Shown here piece after piece: positions 1-8,645 of a DNA stretch of 34,298 bases; position 1 is the first letter of the stretch; each line of letters starts with the position of its first letter. Both the position numbers and the translations under genes were made by a program. The stretch is taken from contig JAQMWT010000300.1 of NCBI GenBank assembly GCA_029834535.1, positions 1 to 34,298 of the forward strand. Reading direction: 5' to 3'. A model generated the notes under the pieces. It saw only the letters and a list, made by a program, of their open reading frames with translations. It was not told the origin of the DNA and ran no database searches. This DNA comes from Chrysophaeum taylorii. Lineage: Eukaryota > Sar > Pelagophyceae > Pelagomonadales > Pelagomonadaceae.

Positions 1-1290
1 GGTCAGCTTGGTTGCACGGATGTCGTTCGCGTTCCTTCTACTTTTCTGGCAACATCTGCACTTTAAAGTGGGTCCTCCGCAAGAAGTATGAATCTGGCCG
101 CTTCAAATCGTACAATGCTCATCTCGTTGTCCGCGGTTACACCCAGGTTCACGGCATTGCTTACCACGACACGTACAGTCCGGTAGCCAACCTATACGCT
201 TTTTTTTTCTCACCTTCGTTGCCGTTCGTGACTGGGATTTGAATAAGTTGGATGTCAGCTCTGCTTTCATTCAAGCCCCTGTCTGGCCACCCGACGGCTA
301 TGCTCCCAGCCAACCCAAAGATACCTCCAAACTTATTTCCAAACTATGTCGCTCTTGGTACGGTTGCACGCAAGCATGTCCCCACTGGTGGCTTTACTTA
401 GAACGCTTCCTTGTCAGTGATTGTAGCTTTGTCCGCGATTCATTACCACGCTTTCCTTTTGCGTTTTTCAAAGCCTTCACACTTCCGTTGGTCTTCGCAT
501 TGCGCGTGATCGAGCACGTAAACCCGCATTGACTCCCGCTCCAATCGGTCTTCGTCTTTCTGCGGCTGATTGTCCTGCACCTGCCTCCCCCGATCACGTC
601 TTCATGGCACGCATCCCTTTTCGTCGTATTGTCGGTTGTGTCTTGTTCGTTTCTGTTATGACTCGCCCTGATATCACTTTGACCGTCAATCAGTGTGCGC
701 GTTTTACAGACAATCCTGGTAAACCCCACTGGCACGCCTTATCTCATACCCTCCGTTATCTCCATGGTACTCAAGATCTTGCCCTTGTTCTTGGTCGCGA
801 TTCTACCCTTTGTCTCTGTGATTATTCCGACTCCAGCTGGGCCAACGACCCGGATGACCGCCACTCCACCACTGGCTATTGTTTTCTGCTTGGTGGCTCT
901 ATCATCTCCTACTGCTCACGCTCGCAGTACCTCCTCGCCCGCTCGTCTTTTGAAGCCGAATTGCTCGCTCTCTACGCCGCTACTGCTGAGCTCACCTCGC
1001 TTCTCAAACTTTTTTGACGACTTTGATCTCCCTCGTCACACGGTACCTATGTATGTCGATAACAGCACCACCGTCACCCAAGTCCGTCTCCAGCGTATGA
1101 CGCGGCGCACCCGCCACATTGACATTCGGTTTTACAGCACCGCCGAATATCATCGCAATCACATCATTGATCTCCAACACATTCCCCGCCTTGACAATCT
1201 CAGCGATGTCTTCACCCGTAGTTCGGAAGCTCCTCCCTTACTTCGGCTCGTGCTCGTTACCTCACCTCGTGACTTCGCATGGCATCTCCT
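1..1290 (+). pseudogene. Copia reverse transcriptase and RNase H, broken
   Basis: Three reading frames together give the copia RT/RNase H order. The RT start (KWVLRKKYESGRFKSY, VVRGYTQVHG, YHDTYSPVAN) is at 64-210, then KLDVSSAFIQAP and RSWYGC at 243-370. RNase H (YSDSSWANDPDDRHSTTGY, then SSFEAELLALYAA) lies at 820-1010, and its tail (MYVDNSTTVTQV, TRRTRHIDIRFY) at 1045-1140. Against the copy at 14130-15571 it lacks about 115 bases that hold the RT catalytic VVDD box, plus a second block of about 90 bases, and it has several frameshifts. It cannot encode active RT. It may still be a template or a source of small RNA, but nothing in the sequence shows that. Confidence 0.9.
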
Positions 1291-1346
1291 GTCTTATTAT
1301 GCCACAATGCCTCTCATGACGTTTTCCCACCTTCGCGCTTCTCCTC

Positions 1347-1453
1347 TGTGAGGACCTCACTTACCCCCTCTTCCCCCACTTCTCTTTCTTTTCCAGCACC
1401 TGTGTGAAGACCTCACTTACCCCTTTTCCTTTTTCTTTCTTTTCCAGCACCTG
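1347..1453 (+). repeat. Two 3'UTR repeat units upstream of LTR A
   Basis: Two units of 56 and 51 bp (1347-1402, 1403-1453). Each opens with TGTGAGGACCTCAC or a close variant and ends in a pyrimidine tract followed by CCAGCACCTG. The same units precede the 3' LTR of copy C at 15641-15742. The opening TGTGAGGA is also the first eight bases of the LTR. Confidence 0.8.
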
Positions 1454-1549
1454 TGTGAGGAAGCTATGACACTTACCCCTGCACCACGTATCCAGTATCC
1501 CTACGTCATTCCCTTATCGCTGGTGTAACGCCCCATTCCAATTGTCACA
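1454..1549 (+). repeat. 3' LTR of copia copy A (96 bp)
   Basis: Starts TGTGAGGAAGC and ends GTCACA, the same length as the two LTRs of copy C. Most differences lie in the last 45 bases. Confidence 0.85.
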
Positions 1550-1568
1550 CTGTTGATGGAATCAACAG
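1550..1568. repeat. Perfect 8-bp hairpin beside LTR A
   Basis: CTGTTGAT-GGA-ATCAACAG forms an 8-bp stem with a 3-base loop. The identical 19 bases occur at 15865-15883, again close to the outer side of a copia 3' LTR and at the start of an R1 repeat, so it probably belongs to R1. Confidence 0.6.
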
Positions 1569-2596
1569 CTACGAATCGAATAATCCGTCCGACCGTCCGA
1601 CCGTCCGACCGTCCGTCCGACCAGTATAGAAAAATTAAATAGTCATGTTGGGTTGAAGCTTAAAGTATCTTGCCGATCTTAGCATATCTTGCGTGCTTGC
1701 CCCGGAGAAATGATGGCGACGCCTCCTGGGACGAGCCACGGCGTCTCGTGCCTAAAGAGCGCCGCGACACCGAGGGGCGCGCGCGGCTTGCGCGGCACCG
1801 CCCGAGCGAAGCTCAGAAGCAGCAGAAGCACCGCGACCTCGACGCGGACCAAGAGCGACATCGCGTGGAAGCGTGCGGCAAGACTAGGAAAACGAGCGCG
1901 ACCGAGCGCGAGAGCCTCGTGATACAACGCGACCGACCGCGAGAGCGTCGTGCTACCGGGCAGCCGCAACAGTAGGAAAAGGACCGCGAGCGCGCGCGAC
2001 AGCCTCGTGCTACCGCCGTGCCGCAACACTATTGAAAGCTACCGCGCGGCAACACTATTGCAATGGAACGTTCCACCGTCCGTCTACTATTGTCGGAGTA
2101 TGAAATGGAACGTTCCACGTTTGAGCAAAATTAAATGTTCAATGAAGCTTGAAACCGTTCAACGGTCCAAAAATTGCAAGAATGCCACGAAGAACTCGTC
2201 GTGACGCCTCACAAGGTACAACCGATGGAAAGCGCCGAAGAAATGACGCCGACCCCCCCCCCAGGCGACCGACCGTCCGTCCGTCCGTCCGTCCGTCCGT
2301 CCGTCCGTCCGTCCGTCCGACAGCGTCGTGCTACCGCGCGGCAGCAATACTATTGAAAGCTACCGCGCGGCCGAAACACTCTTGAAATGGAACGTCCCAC
2401 CGTCCGTCTACTATTGTCGGAGTATGAAATGGAACGTTCCACGTTTGAGCAAAGGTTGAAAAAATCAAAAATTGCAAGATACTATGGAATACCGCGAAGA
2501 ACTCGTCGTGACGCCTCACAAAGTACAACCGATGGTACCGATGGAAATCGCCGAAGAAATGATGCCGACCCCCCCCCCCCCCCAGGCATATCGCAC
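1569..2596. repeat. R1 dispersed repeat, copy 1
   Basis: Non-coding, GC-rich repeat. In order it holds CCGT/CCGA runs (1588-1622), the motif TCATGTTGGGTTGAAGCT (from 1643), a block conserved with 9905-10360 and 15990-16400, and short units built on GTCGTGCTACCGCGCGGC. Two pairs of the palindrome TGGAACGTTCCA follow (2064 and 2106; 2388, with one mismatch, and 2430), then two units carrying a poly-C run (10-16 C) and a long CCGT run (2273-2319). Arg/Ser-rich open frames on both strands are composition effects with no domain and are not called as genes. Confidence 0.75.
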
Positions 2597-2603
2597 ACGT
2601 TGG
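2597..2603. repeat. Target site duplication, left (ACGTTGG)
   Basis: The 7 bases ACGTTGG flank the MITE on this side and recur at 2863-2869. The homologous site at about 17222-17233 has no insert and serves as the empty site. Confidence 0.7.
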
Positions 2604-2862
2604 CAGGGTCGGATAAGAAAGTTCGTACGAGCCGTTAACTATGTTTCAGTTTGTACTAAGACATACTCAACGGATCGCTGAGCTATGTTCATTTGTACTC
2701 AAGCAGTATGTGCCGCCACGCCGCGAGATCGTCGCGATGGAACTAGTCCCCATAGTGAAGTCGGCATCCTTTCGTCCCCTCACGCAAAAAAAGGGGAAAG
2801 TCCACGCGTTGTAGGACCCGTCGTTGCGGCGCGGGCTAGTCTCGTTTTCTTATCCGACCCTA
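2604..2862. mobile_element. MITE-like non-autonomous DNA transposon (259 bp)
   Basis: The ends are inverted repeats: the left starts CAGGGTCGGATAAGAAAG and the right end read in reverse starts TAGGGTCGGATAAGAAAAC, giving 16 matching bases after the first. Direct repeats ACGTTGG flank it. It has no transposase. The CAGGG-type terminus and 7-8 bp duplication resemble hAT-derived MITEs, but the superfamily is inference. The homologous module at 17216 runs straight through the insertion point, which independently shows that the 259 bp were inserted. Confidence 0.75.
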
Positions 2863-2869
2863 ACGTTGG
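2863..2869. repeat. Target site duplication, right (ACGTTGG)
   Basis: Matches 2597-2603 exactly. Confidence 0.7.
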
Positions 2870-2994
2870 TGTACGGCTACAATCCCGACAAGACGTACTG
2901 GGCCCTCAAAGCCGAAAAAGAGCCCACCATCCGCACCCTTCTCGAACACGCCGGGATCTTCCTCGAAAAAACCAAAATCCAGCCTATCTCCTAA
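2866..2994 (+). pseudogene. 3' end of an unidentified ORF (module copy 1)
   Basis: An open frame of about 42 codons ends in TAA at 2992-2994, with peptide pieces YGYNPDKTYWALKAEKEPT, LLEHAGIFLEKT and a final QPIS. The same peptide with few changes is encoded at 17229-17300 and 17417-17475, where a SINE-like insertion splits it. Conservation of the frame between copies suggests it once coded for protein, probably the C-terminus of an element-encoded protein. No family is recognised. The upstream part of the gene is absent in both copies. Confidence 0.4.
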
Positions 2995-3083
2995 CCACCA
3001 TCATCCCCCATCAATGCCCCTCTCGAACACAAACCTTCTTCCAACACCTTCGCAAAACCATCATCGCATTCATTACAACCCCC
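2995..3083. repeat. Downstream part of module copy 1
   Basis: C-rich sequence matching 17475-17565. Nothing in it looks coding. It is the 3' flank of the unidentified ORF. Confidence 0.6.
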
Positions 3084-3095
3084 AGCATTTGCCCT
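3084..3095. repeat. Target site duplication, left (AGCATTTGCCCT)
   Basis: The 12 bases recur at 3458-3469. The copy of this module at 17560-17580 has the sequence only once and runs on without a break. Confidence 0.85.
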
Positions 3096-3457
3096 TACCC
3101 TGATCGCCGACTGCGGTTGCGATGGAGGACGGTGCCTCATGAATCCTGAGCCTTGCGAGGGCATCCGCCCTCCCGGCGTAGGTTAGCACATATTCGCCTC
3201 CCGGGCGGGCCGGTTGGCAGCCGGAACGTTCGCAGTGGGACGGGGTATGGTCGGGGGGCGAAGACGGATGGTCATCGACGAATTTGTTGTCAGTCGCGAT
3301 CGCGGTCTCCTCGTCGCATGGCGACAAGCTTGATAGTCACTCTCCGCCGACCGGCCTTTCGGCACTCCTCGTCTACAGGCCCGCGATTTCGGACTGGCTC
3401 CTGTCGGTCCGGCCTGGCTCCCATGCTCGGGAGAGGTCTGAAGTTAGTTAGTTAGTT
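3096..3457 (+). mobile_element. SINE-like retroposon with (TTAG)n tail, copy L1
   Basis: A 362-bp insertion flanked by 12-bp target duplications and ending in GTTAGTTAGTTAGTT. This is the signature of target-primed reverse transcription by a non-LTR machinery with a microsatellite tail. It has no long open frame. Its 5' start (ACCCTGATCGCC..., GGTTGCGATGGAGGACGG) matches fragment L5 at about 23890, so it is probably full length. Its last 70 bp match copies at 17299, 22399 and 23700-23772. Pol III A and B boxes were looked for and not convincingly found, so a 5'-truncated LINE is the alternative. Confidence 0.75.
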
Positions 3458-3469
3458 AGCATTTGCCCT
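3458..3469. repeat. Target site duplication, right (AGCATTTGCCCT)
   Basis: Matches 3084-3095. The first two bases may instead belong to the TTAG tail. Confidence 0.85.
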
Positions 3470-3594
3470 ACGTCACGTCATTCGCAACGCACTTATTAAA
3501 CGGATAGCCCCCATCAACAGCCCCAGCGTTAGCCCTTCTTAATAATCCGACGACCGTCCGACCGTCCGTCCGACCAGTTTGGAAAAATTATATA
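3470..3594. repeat. End of module copy 1 and start of an R1 copy
   Basis: 3470-3541 matches 17573-17648 (ACGTCATTCGCAACGCAC and following). 3545-3594 is an R1 beginning with CCGT runs and GGAAAAATTATATA, into which copia B has inserted. Confidence 0.7.
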
Positions 3595-3715
3595 CGCATG
3601 AGTGTCATGTGTGTATGAAGTGAACGTGGCATGTGACCTAGTGTCAGGACAGGCGACGTGGCGCGTGCGTGGCGCGTGCGTGGTGTGTCAGTGGCGTGTC
3701 ACTGGGACAGGCTGG
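3595..3715 (-). repeat. 3' LTR of copia B (121 bp)
   Basis: Identical to 8645-8765. A TG...CA core of 111 bp (3599-3709, read in reverse TGTCCCAGTG to GACACTCA) lies inside the shared stretch, so the true LTR edge may be a few bases inward. Confidence 0.9.
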
Positions 3716-3728
3716 TGCCTCCCCATCC
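3714..3728 (-). promoter_or_regulatory. Polypurine tract of copia B
   Basis: Read on the minus strand, GGATGGGGAGGCACC lies directly inside the 3' LTR, the expected place and composition for plus-strand priming. Confidence 0.6.
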
Positions 3729-3846
3729 AGCGAAGCGATCAGGTGCGAAGAGAGGGCTGCAGGAGGCACGTGAAAGGAGCGAAGCGCAGCGGAAGGGCGC
3801 GAAAAGAAAGAACAAGAGCAGAGCGAGGTAGGACCTCCCCAGGAGT

Positions 3847-5500
3847 CTAGGAGAGGTCAGGGGTGACATGACCGGTGAGGAAGGCAGTATCGCGGTCGAA
3901 GAGGTCAGCGTCCTCGTTGGAAACGAAGACGTTGGCGTAATTGAGCTTGGTCTTGACGTACTTGTAGGCACAGTCGTACGTATCAACTGCGCAAATGAGG
4001 GCATTGAGGGCGATACGCAGATGGCGCAAGTTAGGCGACAGAAGACGGCGACGGACGATCTTCAGTGCCGGTTGGTTATCACACCATACCGTGGTGCGAG
4101 GCGGCCGGACCCCCTCGAGGGTCTGGATGAGGTGGCGCACGCCAAGAAGGCGACGGACAGTGTGAGACAGGGCTAAGATGGCAATCTCAGGCGTGCTGTG
4201 GCATGTCGCAGAGACGCGCCGACTGGCCCCGGAGACGCAGGCCCCCTGGAGGAGAACGGCACCACCGAGGCGCGAGAGGGCAGAGCCGTGCGCACCGCGA
4301 GCGAGCTCACAGCCAAGACTCTCGTCCGCATAAGCAGAGAGGTGGAAGGCGCCTCGGTAGGCAGCAGAAAACAGGATGCCAAGGTCCCGGTGAGCCGCGA
4401 GCCAGCGCAGGGCACGGTCGAGGGCCCGAGCGTGGCGCTCGGACCACACGTTTACGGCGGTGGCCAGGACGTGAACCGTGCGCGCGAAGGTGGGCAACGT
4501 CGCCCGCGTGAACATGAGCAGACCAAGGGCCTCGCGTGGGTTGATGGCGAGCGCGGCACGGACGTCGCCGCTGTCGGCCGTCTTGTCGGGTACGTGGGGG
4601 TCGACGTTGAAGTCCAGGTGCATCGGTGTGGCAGGCCCGACCGTGATCGAGCCGTAGCCGAGGTGACCGAGGACCTTGTCGATGTACGGGCGCTGGTGGG
4701 CGAAGACAGAGCCATCGGCACGGTAGTCGAGGGTGATGCCGCAGATGTCGTGAGCGACGTCTTCCCACGTCATGACAAAACGGTCGCTGAGCGCAGCGCG
4801 TACTTCAGCCACGGCGTCCGGTTGGCCCGCGAGCGGAATGTTGTCGACAACGCTGATGAGTACCGTCGGCGGCCCAGTATCTTCATAGCGGTAGAAGAAG
4901 CAGGGGTGGTACGGCGATTCGAGGAAGCCAAGAAGGCCGAGGTACTCGACGAACGTCTCATACCACTTGCGGCCCGCATGGGGCTGGCCGTAGACAGGCT
5001 TGAGCGTGAGCCACAGCGACCGAGCCGGGTCGTATCGTTGGTCCGGAGGAAGGTCTGCCATGTAGTCGCCAATGTGGCGAGGCGGGCGCATGTAGCGGCG
5101 CTCATGAGGCAGGAGTGGGTGAGATTGGAGGTAGGCGCACCGAGCGTCCCCAGCGCAGGCGACATAGCCGTAGCGGTTGCAGACGGCCACGAAGACGAGC
5201 ACGGCATTGTTGTCAGCGCATGGCGACGCGTACGAGGGTGAAACCGCAGTGACGGTACAAGGCGCATCGTCGTGGTCCTCCGGGACGGCGAGCGCATGCG
5301 CAGTCTCGGTCCGTTTGGCTTGAGCCCCGTCGTAGCAGAAGCGAACCTTCTGCGTGCCATCGCGCTTGACGGCGAGGGCGGTAATGCAGCCGACGACCAC
5401 GGCGTCATCAGAGACGTCACGGGCGGCTACAACGCGGATGGCCTCGAATTGGAAGAAGGCGCCGTGTTCCTTGAGGACGGCCGCCGTCCGGGGGGTCCGT
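3847..5500 (-). pseudogene. Copia B reverse transcriptase and RNase H
   Basis: About 550 codons are open without a stop, ending TAG at 3847. RT motifs in order are GDARCAYLQSHP with a VYMRPP-like RRYMRPPRHIG, LKPVYGQPHAGRKWYE, and the catalytic box as VLISVVDNIPL. RNase H follows with AYADESLGCE, CHSTPEIAILAL and TTVWCDNQPALK. The usual copia YVDD box reads VVDN: the second Asp is replaced by Asn through one G-to-A change in a GAC codon. The frame joins the upstream integrase frame only through a one-base shift near 5497. Otherwise it looks well preserved. Long antisense open frames over this region are shadows. Confidence 0.9.
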
Positions 5501-7480
5501 AGTCGAAGACGAAGGTCGAGGGCGGCGCCTCGTGCCAAAGGGCAGGGTCCTGATCGTCGTCGAACAAGCCCGGGCCCGGTAGCGGCGCGTGGTCGGGGGC
5601 GGGTTCGCCCGCCGACGTCGCGGTCGCGTACGCCTGCGCAATCTTGCAGGCTTGGGTCAAGGTAGGGGGTGGGGGCGGTGGCGGCGTCGGGGCGCCGGCG
5701 TCCGCGAGCGGGGCTGTGGCCGCTGCACGCAAGCTGTCGAGAGTGGTGCGGAGCAAGTCGGTCGTAACAGGCGTGCCCGGTGCGGCGAGGAAGCGGACGG
5801 TCGCGGTCGTGCGCACGAGGCGAAGGTCGTCCTGGACGCAGCCCGATCGCGGCGCTGGAACAACGTAGACGGCCCCGGGACCGGCCTCGGGCCGACATCC
5901 TAGGTATATCCCGATCAATGCGCGTTCGGTGTTCTTCGCGGCGTCGACGCGGTAGGCAACGAGCGAGCCGTAGGGCGCCATGCCGCTAATGTCCTCGTGC
6001 TCGCCGATGTAGCCGCCGACGACGTTCACCTGACGGACGGCGTAGAGGTAGGAATAGCCCCAGAATTTGGGATGGAGCACGTTCCGGACCAAGACGTCGT
6101 TGGCGCGCGCCACGTCCAGAATCCGGATGTGGGCGTTCTCGGCGGCGTTGACGTGGCGTTCGGGGACGACGTACTCGACGGCGAGGCCGGAGGCGGCGGC
6201 CGTAGAACGGAAGTGCGGGTTGTCGAGCTCGCCCCCAAGTCCGCCCTACGGGTAGTGGGGTGGAGGCCAGCCGCGCGCGCGGAAGCGACGAGCACGGGAG
6301 CTCCCCGCCGCGTCGCTTTTCTTGGCAATGAGCGAGCTCGCCAGGCGAGCCGGGCGCCGAAAGGCGAAGTCGAGGCCATACCGCGCCCCTCCGAGTGTCG
6401 GCGGGTTGAAGGGGCCTTGCAAGTCGACCTCAACGACGGCCCCGTCGGGTGCCGTGGTCGCGCTCGTCGTCGTGGAATGCGTGGGCGCCTTGCGTAAGCG
6501 GCCGAGGGTGCAGCAGATGGGGTGCCGGCTTTCCCCGACAGCGGGAAGGCCGAGCCGCTTCAGGGCGGCGTCCCGGCGGTCATCGCTGGCGTGGCCGAGC
6601 ATCTGATGGGCGCTGACGTCGTCGAGGCGGAGGCCCGGCATGAGGACCGGGTCGACCGGCCGTGCGCTCGGGTGCTGCAGCATTGCCGCCCCAACGGCAT
6701 GGCTCGACGCCACAGCAGCCATAGCGCCGGCCAAGACCGCGGTCGCGACGAGGGAGGAGACGAAAGCCGAGCCATAGACAGCGCGCGGCGCGAGCCGGCG
6801 TCCGGCAGCGGCGGCGGCGGCGGCGGCTACGGCGGCGGCGGCGGGGGCCGCGGCGGTGACGGCCGCAGTGCCGGCCGTCACCGGTTCGGTCCCCGTGCGC
6901 CGGGTGATGAGCACGTTCTCCTTTCCCCGCTTGATGAGGGGAATGATCTTGCCGTCGCTCGTCTCGAGGCGAGGGCGCGACCCGCTGATGAAGCGCCCCC
7001 CGCTCTTGTCGAACTGGTCGACCGAGAAGAGCCGCGGGAGCGAGGGCGTAATGGCTGCAGCGATGGTGACGTCGATGTGTCCGTCCGTAGTCTGGAGCGT
7101 GACGTTCTCGATGACGTGTCCACTGACAGCGTGGCTGTGGCGTCCACCGTCGAAGAAGCCGCCCGGGAGCCAGGACAGCCACGTCTTCGTGTAGGAGACC
7201 ACCGTGCTGTACTCGGGCCGCGTGTGGTTGTCGCAGGCGGAGTCGACGAGCCACTCCTCGTAGTCGTCTGGTGGCGCCGCGCGGGTGCGGGCTGCCCGCG
7301 CCGTGGTGCGGCACAGGAACGGGAATGAGACAGTGCGGAGGACGCATGCAAGGCCGGGGACGACGAGGAGAGCGGGCAGCGCAACACGGCCGTCGAGGCA
7401 GAGACCGAGCATAGCCCCGGCGGCCACGAAGAGCAACGTCAACGTCAGGTGAAGGGCGCCGGGAGAGACCAACGGTGGCT
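5500..7480 (-). pseudogene. Copia B protease and integrase
   Basis: The protease is marked by EEWLVDSACDNHT (active site DSA, codons at 7236-7244) and the C-terminal LFSVDQFDKSGGRF. A GAG-pre-integrase zinc site follows (HQMLGHASDD, then PICCTLGRLRK). The integrase catalytic triad is visible in three frames: VVEVDLQGPF (first D), RRADLG followed by a GELDN continuation (second D), and VPERHVNAAENAH (E). Single-base shifts near 6300 and near 6237, the latter in a run of G, separate these parts. The C-terminal part RANDVLVRNVLHPKFWGY is typical. Unusual are two hydrophobic stretches before the protease (about 7330-7450) and a polyalanine run (about 6790-6860). Confidence 0.88.
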
Positions 7481-8585
7481 CGATGCCGCGCGCCATAAAG
7501 GCGCGCGCGCCGATGGTGTAACCGGTCCGACAGGCGTCGGTGGTGCGGCGGGCGGCCGCGGCAGCGGTCGGCGCAGGCTCAGGTGCCTGCGGGGCCGGCG
7601 GGGGCGCCTGATGGGGCGGCGCGGCCGGGCGGGCGGGTGGCACGTCCCGGGAGCGGAAAGTCCTCAACTTGCGGAGGTCGCGGATCGAGAGGACGTCTCC
7701 GGGCTGCCAGCCGGGAGTCTTGAGCGCGCAGTTGTCGGTGGTGTGGGTGGGGAAGCGGCAGATTCCGCACGGCATACGGCTCGTGATGTCGGCAGGGCAT
7801 ATGCGGGCGGTGTGAAAGAGCCCGTAGCACCTGCTGCAGAACGGGGCTGGGGTCCAGTCCGGACGGAAGTCGCAGTTGAGCGTGGTGCGGCCGGGCGGGG
7901 CAGCAGTTTGCGCGGCGGTCTGGCGGGCGCGTGCGCGAGAGCCGCCGCGGCTGATATCGGCGTTGCGGCAGTACGTGGTGAAGACCTTAATGAAGGTGTC
8001 GTACGAGGTGCCTGTCCGGGCGGACTCAATCGCGAGAAGACGGTGGGCCTCCGCCAGGTCATCCCCCCCTTGGGTCCCTCGAGGCCCTCGAGGAAGTTGA
8101 GCATGCGATCCGTGTCGGTGAATGTGTCGCCCAGTGCCTCAAGGGCCGTGATGTTACGTTCGAAGGCCGCGAGGTAAAGGTCGGGCGTGCCGAACGAGAC
8201 GAAGGACAGATCGTGCAGATGCTGGCGGAGTTCGGTCTTGCTGTTGAAGGCGAAGCGCTGGCGTAGGCGGTCCAAAGCGTCGGCACCAGTCTGGCAGCGG
8301 TCGTCAATGCGCTGCGCCTGCGCCGCGGCACCTGCGCTGCGCCTCCGCAGCGGTGCCGCGGCGCAGGAGGCAGAGCAGGAACAGGTCGGCTTCGGGCGTC
8401 AACGGCGGGAGCCTGATGGAGCCGGTGGCGTCAGCCAGGAACTGGGCGTAGTCCACGACGTCCTGTTCGAGGTGTCGCAGGTGCGTCGCGTCCTCCACCG
8501 CATCACCGTCGGGGTTGAAAGTGCGGAGCTGGTTGACGATGTCCGGCAGGCGCTTCCGTGCGTCCTTGAGGTCGGTGGCCGACAT
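7480..8585 (-). pseudogene. Copia B Gag with two CCHC zinc knuckles
   Basis: The start is the ATG complementary to 8583-8585 (MSATDLKDARKRL), about 60 bases after the 5' LTR. A helical capsid-like region follows (LRQHLHDLSFVSFGT, RMLNFLEGLEGPKGG). Two canonical CX2CX4HX4C knuckles follow: CSRCYGLFHTARIC at about 7797-7840 and CGICRFPTHTTDNC at 7728-7769. They run without a stop into a Pro/Ala-rich linker and pol, so Gag and Pol probably form one polyprotein. Two frameshifts (near 8310, inside a local duplication of GCG/CAG-rich sequence, and near 8085) break the frame; no nonsense codon was seen. Confidence 0.88.
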
Positions 8586-8632
8586 GACACTCGCGCGCAA
8601 GTGGTAGCGTCGTGCTAGAACACGAACAACAT

Positions 8633-8645
8633 GGGCCTCATAACC
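8633..8645 (-). promoter_or_regulatory. Primer binding site of copia B, half-tRNA type
   Basis: Read on the plus strand the site is GGGCCTCATAACC. This matches the anticodon arm of fungal initiator tRNA-Met (GGGCTCATAACC) with one extra base. Priming from a tRNA-Met cut in the anticodon loop is established for Drosophila copia. The position directly inside the 5' LTR fits. Confidence 0.6.

Larger units (their letters stand above)
1..1549 (+). mobile_element. Ty1/copia retrotransposon copy A, 3' half
   Basis: The left part of this element lies outside the window. What remains is reverse transcriptase, RNase H, a 3' untranslated region with two repeat units and a 96-bp 3' LTR. It is the same family as the complete element at 10426-15838: the order of domains, the untranslated repeats and the LTR all match, with many substitutions and deletions. 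It ends at ...GTCACA and is followed by the hairpin CTGTTGAT-GGA-ATCAACAG, which also occurs shortly after the complete element. No target duplication can be tested because the 5' end is missing. Confidence 0.9.

Noticed and set aside
1670..2029. Arg/Ser-rich open frames in the R1 repeats on both strands
   Set aside because: Frames are not conserved between R1 copies, repeat units shift them, and no domain or start context supports translation.
2273..2319. CCGT runs and minisatellites as a possible CRISPR array
   Set aside because: Units have no spacers, vary in length by slippage, and the genome is eukaryotic with introns and retrotransposons.
3441..3460. TTAG repeats as telomere seeds
   Set aside because: They form the tail of an inserted retroposon with target duplications. 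No TTAGGG run is present.
3602..3718. Small ORF MSCVYEVNVACDL repeated at 8652
   Set aside because: It lies wholly in the LTR of copia B, so its repetition comes from LTR identity and not from coding constraint.
4198..5241. 347-codon plus-strand open frame
   Set aside because: It is antisense to the well-supported RT/RNase H of copia B and has Arg/Val/Glu shadow composition without motifs.
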